From an uncultured Myxococcales bacterium (lineage in GTDB: Bacteria > Myxococcota_A > UBA9042 > DTJE01), in contig CAIOFV010000037.1 of the NCBI GenBank assembly GCA_903857665.1, positions 1-64,000 on the forward strand: a DNA stretch of 64,000 nt, in the 5' to 3' direction. The notes under the pieces are model-generated. The model did not search any database. It had not been told where the DNA came from and worked only from the letters and a program-made list of their open reading frames with translations. Shown piece after piece: positions 43,310-56,343 of this stretch. The position numbers and the translations under genes are program-made. Position 1 is the first letter of the stretch, and the number at the start of each line of letters is the position of its first letter.

Positions 43310-45694
43310 CTACGCGCCTGCTCGCAGTTCCGGATCGGCAGGACGACCCGACGGTACGGCGACCGGCAGGCCCGGGATCGAGGAGCGAGCCAGGTACAGG
43401 CTGTTCAGCACCACCGTCACGCTGCTGAAGGCCATCGCCGACGCGGCCAGCGCGGGGTTCAGTTCGCGAATCCAGTGCGGCAGGCCCTTGAAAGGCGCAA
43501 GGACGCCCGCGGCGATGGGGATCAGCGCCACGTTGTACGCGAACGCCCAGAAGAGGTTCTGCCGGATCGTGCGCATCGTCCCCCGGGACAACGCGATCGC
43601 CCGGGCCACGCCGGCAGGATCGCCGCCCACCAGGGTCACGTCCGCCGCCTCCACGGCCACGTCCGCCCCAGTGCCGATAGCGATGCCCACGTCGGCCGCG
43701 GCCAGCGCCGGGGCATCGTTGATCCCGTCGCCGACCATCGCGACGGACACGCCCTCCGCCCGTGCGGCTCGCACCGCGTCCGCCTTTCCCTCCGGAAGGA
43801 CGCCCGCCAGCACCCGGTCGATCCCCAGGCGCGATGCCGTGGCCTGGGCCGCGAGCATGCCGTCCCCGGTGATCATCGTGGTCCGCAGCCCCAGCCGATG
43901 CAGCGCCTCCACGGACGCCGCGGCACCGATCTTTTCCACGTCCCGGAACGCGAGCGCCCCGAAGGCCCTGCCGTCCACGGCGACAACCACCGTCGTCGCC
44001 CCACCGACCGCCAACTGCATCACCTGCTCCGCGACGTCCGCCGCGCCCTGGACGTCATCCGCGAACGCCCATCCCGGCTTTCCCACGCGCACGTTGCGCC
44101 CGCCGACCATGGCCGCCACACCCTGTCCGGGGACGACGCTCGCCTCGTCCGGCACGACGATCGCCAGGCCTCGGTCCCTCGCCGCCTGGACCACCGCCGC
44201 ACCCAGCGGATGCCCCGATGCCGATTCGGCGCCCGCGGCAAGTGCCAGCATCTCGTCCGGATCCACCCCCTCCAGGGCCCGCACCTCGTCCAGGGCCGGC
44301 CGGCCGGCCGTCAGGGTCCCCGTCTTGTCCAGCAGGACCGTCCCGACCCGCGACAGGGCCTCCAGCGCCTCGGGCCCCCGGAACAGCAACCCCATCCGCG
44401 CCCCGCGCCCGGTACCGACCAGGATCGCGGTGGGTGTCGCAAGCCCCAGGGCGCAGGGACACGCGATGACCAGCACGGCCACCATCCGGACCATGGCGGC
44501 TACGGGATCGCCGCCGATCGCCCACCATGCGACGAACGTCACGGCGGCCAGCGCGGCCACGGTCGGGACGAACACCGCCGATACCCGGTCGGCCATGCGC
44601 TGCACCGGCGCCCGACCCGCCTGGGCCTCGCGCACCAGGCGAACGATCCGGGCCAGAGCGGTGGCTTCGCCGGCACCGGTGACCCGCATCACCAGCAGGC
44701 CTTCGCCGTTGATCGTCGCCCCGAACACCCGGTCTTCCGGCGCCTTGTCGACCGGCATCGACTCGCCGGTCAGCAGGCTTTCGTCCACGGACGACCTCCC
44801 CGTGACGATCTCGCCGTCCGCCGGCACCCGCTCGCCGGGGCGCACGGCAACCAGGTCTCCGGGCCGCAGTGCGGCGGCGGGGACGTCCCGCTCAATCGAC
44901 GCATTGATTGTGCCCGAGGCGGCTTCGGCCCCGGCGAGAGTTTCCTGCTCAAACCCATCCCTTCGCCCTGGGGCTCGGCCACCTTCGCGCTCGGGCGAAG
45001 CCGTCCGCAGGTGCGCGACGGAAGGCGCCAGTTCCATCAGCGAGCGCAGGGCCCGGGACGCACGGCCGCGCGCACGCCCCTCCAGCATCTTGCCCAACTG
45101 GACCAGCGTGACGATCAACGCCGCGGTTTCGAACATTGGGTGGCCCTTCACACCGAACAGGACCACGGCCGCAGACCAGCACCACGCCACCAGGGACCCC
45201 AGGGCGACCAGGACGTCCATGTTGGCCATGCGCGCCCTCAACGCCCGCAGGGCCCCGGACAGGAATCCCCACCCCGAGTAGAACTGGACTGGCGTCGCCA
45301 GCGCCAGCATCAGCCAGGGAAGCCAGGCACCCCCGTCCAGGATGCCGGCGTCCGACGCCATCGACAGGATCACCAGGGGCAGGGTGAAGGCGGCACCCAC
45401 GACGAATCGCCGCCACCGCAGGGACTCGTCAGCCGCGCGGGCCGCCTGCTCGTCCTTGCCGTCGTCGCGCGCCGGCACGGCCCGGAAGCCGGCGGCCTCC
45501 ACGGCCCGCAGCATGGCCTCGACGGTGGCCACCGCGGGATCGAAATGCACCGCGCAGGATTGATCCGCCAGGTTGACGTCCGCCGACGCGACGCCATCGA
45601 CCCTGGACACGGCCCGCTCGACCGCCTTGGCGCAGTTGGCGCAGGACATCCCGATGATCGCGAGGTCCGTTCGCTGGTTCGACAAGGCCGGCAC
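43310..45694 (-). CDS. copA: Copper-type P1B ATPase
   Basis: A 794-aa metal-pumping ATPase. It has one N-terminal metal-binding domain ([12 protein letters not shown]), the membrane CPC motif ([12 protein letters not shown]), the phosphorylation site [13 protein letters not shown] and [12 protein letters not shown], all intact. The CPC plus GMxCxxC pattern indicates Cu(I) export. A roughly 30-residue low-complexity insert (about 195-230, rich in Gly, Ala and Arg) sits in the actuator region where CopA normally has a short strand. The start is uncertain: GTG 45694 is used, a TTG three codons later is also possible. The next upstream gene on this strand encodes a ferritin-like protein. Confidence 0.9.
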   Translation of the reverse strand: MPALSNQRTDLAIIGMSCANCAKAVERAVSRVDGVASADVNLADQSCAVHFDPAVATVEAMLRAVEAAGFRAVPARDDGKDEQAARAADESLRWRRFVVGAAFTLPLVILSMASDAGILDGGAWLPWLMLALATPVQFYSGWGFLSGALRALRARMANMDVLVALGSLVAWCWSAAVVLFGVKGHPMFETAALIVTLVQLGKMLEGRARGRASRALRSLMELAPSVAHLRTASPEREGGRAPGRRDGFEQETLAGAEAASGTINASIERDVPAAALRPGDLVAVRPGERVPADGEIVTGRSSVDESLLTGESMPVDKAPEDRVFGATINGEGLLVMRVTGAGEATALARIVRLVREAQAGRAPVQRMADRVSAVFVPTVAALAAVTFVAWWAIGGDPVAAMVRMVAVLVIACPCALGLATPTAILVGTGRGARMGLLFRGPEALEALSRVGTVLLDKTGTLTAGRPALDEVRALEGVDPDEMLALAAGAESASGHPLGAAVVQAARDRGLAIVVPDEASVVPGQGVAAMVGGRNVRVGKPGWAFADDVQGAADVAEQVMQLAVGGATTVVVAVDGRAFGALAFRDVEKIGAAASVEALHRLGLRTTMITGDGMLAAQATASRLGIDRVLAGVLPEGKADAVRAARAEGVSVAMVGDGINDAPALAAADVGIAIGTGADVAVEAADVTLVGGDPAGVARAIALSRGTMRTIRQNLFWAFAYNVALIPIAAGVLAPFKGLPHWIRELNPALAASAMAFSSVTVVLNSLYLARSSIPGLPVAVPSGRPADPELRAGA

Positions 45695-45787
45695 TCCGAG
45701 ACGCCCGCTGAAGGGTGGGGTCTCCGGGCGCCTTGCGCAAGGAGGGCGGTGGAGCGGCACTGCCGCAGGCACGAGGGATGCGGAAGC

Positions 45788-46306
45788 CTACTCGGCCTCC
45801 AACTGGAACTCGGGGACGTCGAACCAGAATCCCAGCCCCGTCACGGAATCGATCTCGGCCTGGACGATCGCCGCGTGGCCTTCCTCGATTTCCAGGAACC
45901 GGGCGAACAGGGCTTTTTCGGTCGCTCCGGGCAGGTCTTCCACGACCCTGCGGTACCAGGCCGCCGTCGTCCGTTCGGCCGCCTCGGCCTTGCGCAGCGT
46001 GGCCAGCGCCGACGCCCGCTCCTCCTGGGTCATCGCCATCCTTTGGTCCAGGTTCTTCCCCGCCGCCAGAAGCCGATCCAGCGAAGGAACCATCGTCACC
46101 AGGATCTCCAGGCGGACCTTGCCGGTCGCCGTCCACTCCCTCATCCGGGCGATCAGGTAGTCCAGGTGCCCCTGCTCCTCCCGTGACAGCAGCGTCAGCA
46201 CCCGGGCCGCCACCGGGTCCGCTGCCTGGGTCGCGGCCTCGGCATACACGTCCCGAACCCTGGCCTCGTACTCCATGGCCGTCCGAATGGCCTCCTCGAC
46301 CGTCAT
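45788..46306 (-). CDS. Ferritin-like diiron protein (rubrerythrin-type)
   Basis: A 172-aa, four-helix protein. Helical segments begin MTVEEAIRTAMEYEARVRDVYAEAA, and the two EExxH motifs (REEQGHLDYL near 42-51 and EIEEGHAAIV near 137-146) supply the carboxylate and His ligands of a diiron centre. There is no C-terminal rubredoxin domain, so this is the erythrin part alone; a separate rubredoxin is encoded in the same operon. It probably detoxifies peroxide or stores iron. ATG 46306. The oxidoreductase gene ends 30 nt upstream. Confidence 0.8.
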   Translation of the reverse strand: MTVEEAIRTAMEYEARVRDVYAEAATQAADPVAARVLTLLSREEQGHLDYLIARMREWTATGKVRLEILVTMVPSLDRLLAAGKNLDQRMAMTQEERASALATLRKAEAAERTTAAWYRRVVEDLPGATEKALFARFLEIEEGHAAIVQAEIDSVTGLGFWFDVPEFQLEAE

Positions 46307-46336
46307 GGCACCCTCCCTCCGGGCCCGACACCGGCC

Positions 46337-47500
46337 CTATGCCGGCCTGTACGGGCGTCCGGTCATCGACGAAACCACCAGCGCCTTCCGTTCCTCCAGG
46401 CCCCCGATCAGCACGGCTCCGACCACCCGCCCCGCGGCGTCCATCCGGACGCGCCGGTATGCGTCTCCCTCCCGGAACGACTCTTCCCGGGCGAACGGCG
46501 CAAAGAGATCCCCGATGCTGAACACCGCCACGTCCGTGATCTTCAAGGTCGTCTGTCGCACCGATCCGGAATACGCGATCGGCGCGCCCGCCAGGGACGC
46601 CCCGGCCGCCTTTCCCTGCTCACCCCCGGCGCTCCAGAAGCCGTACAGGCCGGTCCGATGTTCGGCGCAGTCGCCCGCAGCCCAGATCCCGGCGGCCGAG
46701 GTCCGCAGGCCGTCGTCCACCCGGATCCCCTTGTCGATGGCCAGCCCGGAATCCCGCGCCAGCGTCGTGTCGGGGCGCACGCCCGCGGACACCACCACGA
46801 GGTCCGCCGGCAGGCTTTCGCCCCCCTTCAGGGACACCCGAACCGCCGCCCCCTGCCCGGCCTCGATCCCCTCGACACCGGACGCCAGCCGGAAGGAAAC
46901 GCCGCGCCGTTCCAGGATCCCCTGGAGCACCGCGCCCCCCTCGGCATCCACCTGTCGCGGCAACAGCCACGGGGCCGCCTCGACCACGGTCACGGACATG
47001 CCGGTCCCGGCCAGCGACGCCGCCAGTTCCAGCCCGAGCAGCCCGCCGCCCACCACCACGCATCGCCCGCCATGACCCGCCCGCGCCTTCAGGTCCAGCG
47101 CGTCGTCCATCCGGCGAAGGATGGTCACCGACGGAAGCGACGCCCCCGGGAACGGCGGCACGAAGGGTTTCGCGCCCACCGCCAGCAACAGGCCGTCATA
47201 CGGGATCCATTCGCCGCCACCGACGTGGATCCGCGCCGCCGTTGGGTCGATCCCCTCGACACGCGCCCCGCGTCGCAGCTCGATGCGCTGCTCGTCGTAC
47301 CAGGCATCCAGGCGCAGGAACAGGCCAGCCGGCGCGATCCGGCCGTCCAACACCTCGCCGATACGGATGCGCGAGTAGTAGGGCCAGCGCTCGTCGGTCA
47401 GTACCAGGATCCGGGCGTCCGCGTCCTTCGCCCGGATCGCGGTGGCGCCCTCGATGCCCGACACGCCGCCGCCCACGACGACATGGGTTCGAACGCTCAT
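46337..47500 (-). CDS. NAD(P)/FAD-dependent rubredoxin-reductase-like oxidoreductase
   Basis: A 387-aa flavoprotein of the pyridine-nucleotide-disulfide oxidoreductase superfamily without the redox-active disulfide. [15 protein letters not shown] binds [17 protein letters not shown] binds NAD(P)H, and [11 protein letters not shown] is the late FAD motif. This matches rubredoxin reductases and NirB-like N-domains. The ATG overlaps the rubredoxin stop by 4 nt, strong evidence that rubredoxin is its electron acceptor. Electrons would then pass to the ferritin-like protein encoded next. Cytoplasmic; no signal. Confidence 0.88.
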   Translation of the reverse strand: MSVRTHVVVGGGVSGIEGATAIRAKDADARILVLTDERWPYYSRIRIGEVLDGRIAPAGLFLRLDAWYDEQRIELRRGARVEGIDPTAARIHVGGGEWIPYDGLLLAVGAKPFVPPFPGASLPSVTILRRMDDALDLKARAGHGGRCVVVGGGLLGLELAASLAGTGMSVTVVEAAPWLLPRQVDAEGGAVLQGILERRGVSFRLASGVEGIEAGQGAAVRVSLKGGESLPADLVVVSAGVRPDTTLARDSGLAIDKGIRVDDGLRTSAAGIWAAGDCAEHRTGLYGFWSAGGEQGKAAGASLAGAPIAYSGSVRQTTLKITDVAVFSIGDLFAPFAREESFREGDAYRRVRMDAAGRVVGAVLIGGLEERKALVVSSMTGRPYRPA

Positions 47501-47679
47501 GCCGGGGCCCCCGGCTGCGAGTCCTCGGGTTCGAACATTTCCTTGGCCGCACCGCATTCGGGGCATACCCACCCGTCGGGGAGATCCTCGAAGGCGGTGC
47601 CGGCCGGGATTGCGGCCACCGGGTCGCCCGTGGCCGGGTCGTACGTGAAGCCGCACACGATGCAGACGTGCCTCGTCAT
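47497..47679 (-). CDS. Rubredoxin
   Basis: A 60-aa rubredoxin: [10 protein letters not shown] at the N-terminus and [11 protein letters not shown] at the C-terminus supply the four Cys ligands of a single iron, and the loop [14 protein letters not shown] is diagnostic. The start ATG follows GGGAGGATCGGCC. It carries one electron from the reductase encoded immediately downstream. A longer open frame upstream is Arg-rich shadow sequence. The lipid-kinase-like gene ends 64 nt before it on the same strand. Confidence 0.95.
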   Translation of the reverse strand: MTRHVCIVCGFTYDPATGDPVAAIPAGTAFEDLPDGWVCPECGAAKEMFEPEDSQPGAPA

Positions 47680-47743
47680 GGCCGATCCTCCCTCTGCGGG
47701 CCGCTTCGCCGATGCCCCACGGCCCGGCGAGGCGATGTCCCTG

Positions 47744-48751
47744 TCACAGGAATCGCAACAACCGGACGGCCTCGGGGACCACCCGGAACTCCACGCTTTC
47801 CCGCATGCCCGCCACGTCCCCCGCCACCTGGAACGGCACGGGCTGCGAGTACTCCAACCGGACCTCGGAGGCATAGAAATCGAACAATCCCTCGGCCGCG
47901 AACGTCCCGTCCCACACGTGGCGGATCTGCAGAAGGCTCCAGGTCAGCGGGACGTTTGAAATCCTCAACTGGAAGAACCCGGCGTTGCGATCGGCCCACG
48001 GCAGCAGGCGCATCCCGTAGCCATACGTGGGCGTCGTCCCGGCGATCGTCACCAGCGCAGGCCCGTCGTACAGGACCTCGCCGGAGCGATACAGCCGCCC
48101 CCGGGCGCCTTCCGCCCCGATCCGCCAGGCCTCCGCACCCAGGTTGGTGATGCGGACCGTCAGGTTGCGCCCCTCGACGAACCCCTTGATGTGCCGCGGG
48201 GCGGTGGCCCCGAAGAACGCCGCGAAGTACCCGCCGACATTCTGGAACAGGGGCTTGATGCGCCCGGCCCCGAACCTGTTCTTGAAATCCACGTAGTCAG
48301 ACAGGATTTCAGCGTCTGCGCCCAGGCTTGCGAACGGGAACAGCCGCCCTTCGACGTCCACCAGCGAGATCGTCCAGGTGTCCAGCGACGGGTTGGTGAC
48401 GTAGGTCTTCAGATCCTGGATGGGGCTGCCCGACGACACCAGCAGCGAAAGCGCGTTGCCGGTGCCCAGCGACAGCACGCCCAGCGCCGGCAGCGGCGGC
48501 CGTTCGGGACGGGCCAGGGACGCGCGCCAGAGGCAGTTGATGAGTTGGACGACCGTCCCGTCGCCTCCGCCCGTGAAGACGGTGGGATAGCGGCGATCCA
48601 GGATGCTCCGGGCGAACTGGTCGCCGTCCTCGGGCGTCGAGGCGAAGAAGATGTCGTCGGGCGGCACCAGTTCCTCGATCTGCCCCACCACGTCCGGGGA
48701 GACCCGGCGCGCGTTGGCGTTCAGATAGATGGCGAACGGCCCGATCGGCAC
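47744..48751 (-). CDS. Diacylglycerol-kinase-family lipid kinase
   Basis: A 335-aa protein with the DAGK/YegS catalytic pattern: [19 protein letters not shown] near residues 56-74 and [10 protein letters not shown] near 95-104. The remainder is beta-rich, as in YegS and bacterial DgkB. The substrate may be diacylglycerol, sphingosine-like lipid or phosphatidylglycerol; sequence alone does not tell. The GTG at 48751 starts exactly at the family's first strand ([11 protein letters not shown]) and has a purine-rich GGGGGGA upstream. It heads the rubredoxin-copA direction of genes and could share their transcript. Confidence 0.8.
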   Translation of the reverse strand: MPIGPFAIYLNANARRVSPDVVGQIEELVPPDDIFFASTPEDGDQFARSILDRRYPTVFTGGGDGTVVQLINCLWRASLARPERPPLPALGVLSLGTGNALSLLVSSGSPIQDLKTYVTNPSLDTWTISLVDVEGRLFPFASLGADAEILSDYVDFKNRFGAGRIKPLFQNVGGYFAAFFGATAPRHIKGFVEGRNLTVRITNLGAEAWRIGAEGARGRLYRSGEVLYDGPALVTIAGTTPTYGYGMRLLPWADRNAGFFQLRISNVPLTWSLLQIRHVWDGTFAAEGLFDFYASEVRLEYSQPVPFQVAGDVAGMRESVEFRVVPEAVRLLRFL

Positions 48752-49039
48752 CCTGGTCCATCCCCCCGGCCCATCGAGGGCCGACTTCCGGCAGGAAAAA
48801 AGTGTACCACACCCGCCCTGCGGCACCGCCGGCGCGGTTCGCGGGACCTTCCCCCGGGCCATCGCGGAGTGGCGACGCGGTCGAAACCGTACCTGCTGCC
48901 CGTCCATTCCCGGGTTCCCCTGGGCGCACCCGAGGCGGCCCCGTCGTGGGTACCAGGGAATTCCAGGTGCACCGCGGCGTTCTGGCTGTTGGATTCAAGG
49001 CCCCGCGCGGCGGCGGATCGGCACGGGACGGGCGTTTCC

Positions 49040-49068
49040 TTGAAGTGGGGGATCCCGTGTGCTAGCGT
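49040..49068 (+). promoter_or_regulatory. Sigma-70-type promoter of the S41 protease gene
   Basis: TTGAAG (49040-49045), exactly 17-nt spacer, TAGCGT (49063-49068), with GTGC before the -10. It lies about 25 nt upstream of the GTG start. Confidence 0.5.
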
Positions 49069-49093
49069 GTTCCATTGGACTCGGAGGTTCTCC

Positions 49094-50950
49094 GTGAGGT
49101 TCCGCACCTTGACAGCAACGGCCCTGGGAGTCCTCTTCGCGACGTTCGCATGGGGGGGGTGCTCGGAGGCCGCCCCGGCCGCGCCGGTGGAACCCTCGTC
49201 GATCCGGCTGGCCTCGCGGCAGCCCATTGCCGTATCGACCCCTGCGCCGCCGACCGAAAAGATGGGCGACGACGTCGATGACGCCGAGGAAAAGGACTAC
49301 TGGGAAGGCGTGGACTTCGGTCCGGACGACTTCGCGGAGGTCCGGCGCTTCGTGAAGTTCTTCTACATCGACCCGGGCTACGACAAGCACCTGGCCTGGC
49401 TGACCGCCGCCAGTTTCGCGCTGCGGACGATGGACCCCTCGCGCGAGGCGGTCCCCGAGGACTGGTGGCGCCGCAAGCACGCCGACGTGAAGGAGCACAA
49501 GCGCTGGGAAGGCGAGCCCGAACGCCTCCGGAAGGGCGACCTGTTCCTGGTGGCCCGGCTGGCCAAGGACGGTCTGGACCTGCCGAAGGGCACGCTGACC
49601 CCGAACCAGATCCGCGCCCGGAAAGCCGAGTACCGGCAGCGCCTGGCCGACCTGGACCACGCCTGGGCCCGCGTCCCGTTCACCGAGGCCGACTTCGACC
49701 GGGTGATGGACTGGATCAAGGCGCAGCAGGGATCCAAGCCGGACTTCAAGCCCAGCAAGTTCTACGTGGCCGCGGCCCAGGGCTACCTGGCGTCCCTGGA
49801 CCCGCACTCCACGATCGTGTCCGCGAAGGCGTGGGACGAAAGCACCCGGACGACCACGGACGGCTCGTTCGAAGGCATCGGCGCGGTTCTGATGAAGCGC
49901 GGCGACGACATCCTGGTCGAGAACCCGATGGAGGGCCAGCCGGCCTTCAAGGCAGGCCTGCGGGCCGGCGACGTCGTGGTTTCCGTTGACGGAAAGGCCG
50001 TGGGCGGCCTGGAACTGCAGAAGGTCGTCAAGCGCATCCGCGGGTCCAAGGGTTCCACGGTGGTGCTGGCGGTGCGGCGCCTGGGCGAACCGCGCGACCT
50101 GACCTTCGAGATCGTCCGCGATCACATCGAAATCAAGAACGTCCAGTCCCACATGCTGGATCGGCACCCCGATGTCGGCTACGTCAAGGTCACGGGCTTC
50201 GTGCCCTCGACCCGCGAATCGGTCCAGCAGGCCATCGAAAACCTGAAGTCCCAGACGAAGGGCGGGCGCCTGCGCGGGCTGGTGCTGGACATGCGCAACA
50301 ACTCGGGCGGCTTGCTGCAGGAATCGGTCGATATGGCCGACGATTTCCTGGAGGACGGCGTCATCGTCAGCGTCAAGAACCCCAGCGATCGGGACGAGGT
50401 GTTCAAGGCCGAGCCCGGTTCCTGGAAGTTCCCGACCGTGGTGCTGGTCAACGACGGCAGCGCCTCCGCGGCCGAGATCCTGGCCAGCGCGCTGCAGGAA
50501 AACCACCGCGCGCTGGTGGTCGGCGACCGGACCTTCGGCAAGGCGTCGGTGCAGACGCTGCTGAACCCACTGCTGCGCCGCGACTACTACATCAAGCTGA
50601 CGGTGGCCCGGTACTACGCGCCTTCGGGCCGCACGATCCAGGTCACCGGGGTGGTCCCGGACATCACCGTGCCGCCCGCCCCGGGCGAACAGCCGCCCGT
50701 GGGCTTCCGCGAGGAGGACCTGCACCACCACCTGTCGCGCCTGTCCGGCGAGTACAAGTCCCCGAACCTGCTGGTGGCGAAGAAGGTACTGGCGTGCGAC
50801 AAGCGCACGGGCGTCGGCGACCAGATCGCGAAGGCCGACCCCCACCCCCAGGTCAAGCCCGACTATCCCCTGCTGAAGGCCGCGGATTACCTGGAGTGCG
50901 TGGCGTCGTTCGAGGACGGGAACCCGTCGGATACCGCCGGCACCCGCTAG
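49094..50950 (+). CDS. CtpA-type S41 C-terminal processing protease, lipoprotein
   Basis: A 618-aa product with a signal peptide and lipobox AWGGC. After an extended helical N-terminal region (50-240) comes a PDZ domain (about 255-340, GIGAVLMKRGDDILVENPMEG and GLRAGDVVVSVDGKAV). The S41 protease domain includes GLVLDMRNNSGGLLQESVDMA and the catalytic Ser/Lys pair in NDGSASAAEILASALQENHRALVVGDRTFGKAS. Such proteases trim lipoproteins and peptidoglycan hydrolases in the periplasm. The GTG start follows CTCGGAGGTTCTCC. A final roughly 100-residue tail has an unusually polar sequence. Confidence 0.9.
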   Translation: MRFRTLTATALGVLFATFAWGGCSEAAPAAPVEPSSIRLASRQPIAVSTPAPPTEKMGDDVDDAEEKDYWEGVDFGPDDFAEVRRFVKFFYIDPGYDKHLAWLTAASFALRTMDPSREAVPEDWWRRKHADVKEHKRWEGEPERLRKGDLFLVARLAKDGLDLPKGTLTPNQIRARKAEYRQRLADLDHAWARVPFTEADFDRVMDWIKAQQGSKPDFKPSKFYVAAAQGYLASLDPHSTIVSAKAWDESTRTTTDGSFEGIGAVLMKRGDDILVENPMEGQPAFKAGLRAGDVVVSVDGKAVGGLELQKVVKRIRGSKGSTVVLAVRRLGEPRDLTFEIVRDHIEIKNVQSHMLDRHPDVGYVKVTGFVPSTRESVQQAIENLKSQTKGGRLRGLVLDMRNNSGGLLQESVDMADDFLEDGVIVSVKNPSDRDEVFKAEPGSWKFPTVVLVNDGSASAAEILASALQENHRALVVGDRTFGKASVQTLLNPLLRRDYYIKLTVARYYAPSGRTIQVTGVVPDITVPPAPGEQPPVGFREEDLHHHLSRLSGEYKSPNLLVAKKVLACDKRTGVGDQIAKADPHPQVKPDYPLLKAADYLECVASFEDGNPSDTAGTR

Positions 50951-50977
50951 CGCCTGACCCGGGCGACAGGCAGCACG

Positions 50978-52966
<1,989 letters not shown>

Positions 52967-53002
52967 GGGGTCCTCCTGTGGGAGCGGGGCACGGGCCGCG
53001 GG

Positions 53003-54550
<1,548 letters not shown>

Positions 54551-54777
54551 GGTTGGATCCTCCACGGGTTGCTCGCGCCGGACCCCTTCGGGCCGGCGAG
54601 GGCCGCAGCATCGCGCAGGCCGGCCTTTTTTTCAACCCGCGCGCGGGCGGCAGAGCGGGCCGGAAGTCGTGCGACCCTGGCCGGGCAGGTTCGGGCTGCG
54701 ATTGGGGTGTCGGTGGGATGGATGCGCCGGTCACCGGGAGCACCTGGAAGTTCGTTCCGTGAGGAACTTCGGACCGA

Positions 54778-56031
54778 TCAGTAGGACGTCAACTGCACCA
54801 GGTCCAGGCGGACCCGGTTCTGGTACTCGGAGTTCCCATCGTTCCCGTTCTGCATCCGGACCTGGATGCGAAGGTCGGTCATCGCGGTGATCGCCCCGAG
54901 GTCGAACGAACTCTTCCCCCAGGCCAGCTCCGTCCCGGTGGGGAACGTCTCGAGCGTCTGCAGGAGGTTCCCCGACTGGTCCAGCAGCTCGACCCAGGCG
55001 GCCGAGGGCCACACAACGCTCATGCTGGCGTCCCGCCAGTACGACAGCCTGGTGCGCGCCGTCGCGATCGTGAAGTCGCGGTACTCCCAACCTTCCCAGT
55101 TCGCGGTCGTACGGTCGCACATGACCAGGGAATTCGCGCCCTCGTAGCCGGTCCCCATCGCGGCGCCCGGCCCTGGGGTCGTATACGGGCAGTCGTAGTC
55201 CGCGCGACCGCTGACCGCCCAGCCCGCCAGGTTGGACAGCTCGCCCCCGGTCCCTTCGAAGTCGTCCAGCGTGACGACGGTCCCCGAGCACGCGTCCGTG
55301 AGCGGCGCCCACTGGCACAGCCCGAGCGTCCCGCAATAATCCTGCGTGCAGGCGTTCTGGTCATCGCACTTCGCGACATGGGCGCACTCGCCGGCCGGCT
55401 CGGTGCAGGAGTCGTTCGTGCACGCGCTGTCGTCGTTGCAATCCACCGGGGTGACCTGACACTCGCCGCTGACGCAGTGATCCCCGACCGTGCAGCCCAG
55501 CCCGTCCGAGCAGGCGGACTGGTCGGGCAGCGACGACCAATCGACGGTGCTCATGTCCGGCAGGCAGGCGCGGCACGTGCCGCCCGGGTCGAGCGTCCCG
55601 GACTCGACGCACACCCCGTCGATGACGCAGTACCCGGCCTGGACGACGTTCGAGCACCCGACGCCGTCGCGCGAGTCGTCGGTGCATGCGAGGCCGTCGT
55701 CGCACGAAGCGGGCGTGTCCTCGTCGGCCTGTCCGCCGCAGTCGGTGTCCACGCCGTCGCAGGTGTCGGGGGCGGTCTCCGGCACGTCGGTCGCGTCTGA
55801 GCCGGTCTCCGGCACGTCGGTCGCGTCTGAGCCGGTCTCCGGCACGTCGGCCGCGTCGGAGGCGTCCGAGGCGTCGGCCGTGCCATCCGGGTCCGCGGAC
55901 GCCTGGTCCACCGCGAGTTCATCGCCCGTGACGTCGTTGGCATCCGCCCCGTTTCCCGCACCCGAGGTGCACGCCCAGCAGGCGCTGATCACGCAACACG
56001 CCACACCCACTCCAATACGCCGCGTCCACAT
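54778..56031 (-). CDS. Cysteine-rich secreted lipoprotein with C-terminal beta domain
   Basis: A 417-aa product. A signal peptide with several Cys (CCVISACWAC) precedes an Asp/Ala/Glu-rich leader holding near-identical VPETGSDATD repeats (residues 60-90). Then come disulfide modules of the type CDDGLACTDDSRDGVGC, CSDGLGCTVGDHCVSGEC and CNDDSACTNDSC (about 95-240). The C-terminal 170 residues look like a beta-sandwich (VVTLDDFEGTGGELSNLAGW). No function is known; it resembles other surface proteins of this lineage. ATG 56031 follows CAGGAGAACAGACCG. The gene is divergent from the next lipoprotein gene. Confidence 0.78.
   Translation of the reverse strand: MWTRRIGVGVACCVISACWACTSGAGNGADANDVTGDELAVDQASADPDGTADASDASDAADVPETGSDATDVPETGSDATDVPETAPDTCDGVDTDCGGQADEDTPASCDDGLACTDDSRDGVGCSNVVQAGYCVIDGVCVESGTLDPGGTCRACLPDMSTVDWSSLPDQSACSDGLGCTVGDHCVSGECQVTPVDCNDDSACTNDSCTEPAGECAHVAKCDDQNACTQDYCGTLGLCQWAPLTDACSGTVVTLDDFEGTGGELSNLAGWAVSGRADYDCPYTTPGPGAAMGTGYEGANSLVMCDRTTANWEGWEYRDFTIATARTRLSYWRDASMSVVWPSAAWVELLDQSGNLLQTLETFPTGTELAWGKSSFDLGAITAMTDLRIQVRMQNGNDGNSEYQNRVRLDLVQLTSY
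55771..55860 (+). repeat. Three 30-bp tandem repeats in the lipoprotein leader
   Basis: Three tandem units starting at 55771, 55801 and 55831 that differ by only a few bases. They encode the acidic VPETGSDATD repeat. This is probably recent expansion of a spacer. Confidence 0.85.
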
Positions 56032-56343
56032 CGGTCTGTTCTCCTGCCATACGACGTAGAGGAGGGTACCGGACGAAGGGGGCGAGGACAATGCGCCGCG
56101 GTCCTCCTCCCATGGAGGAAGAAGGCCGTGGAAGGGCTTCAGCCCCGCGCCCCATGACACACTGCGAGTTCGGGCTCACTCCTCGAGCGATCGTGGTCAG
56201 GGGTGCACGTCACTGTTCCGATACGAAATCGCATCGCCCGATCATTTGACCGGCTGCATGCGGGATCCGGGCGTTGTCGATCGCGGTTGCTTCCTCCCGG
56301 GTGCTATGCTGATTCCCGGCTTCACAACAAACCGGTGATAGCG
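56032..56343. other. Intergenic region between two divergent lipoprotein genes
   Basis: About 310 bases without a gene. The right half holds an extended -10 element for the plus-strand gene. Nothing else recognisable was seen. Confidence 0.5.
56302..56310 (+). promoter_or_regulatory. Extended -10 promoter of the lipoprotein gene
   Basis: TGC-TATGCT, about 34 nt upstream of the start at 56344. It shares the GTGCTA core with other promoters in the window; the -35 is weak. Confidence 0.4.

Noticed and set aside
54590-54635. GGCCGGCC followed by a run of T, resembling a terminator on the plus strand
   Set aside because: No plus-strand gene ends just upstream of it; it lies in the region upstream of a minus-strand gene.
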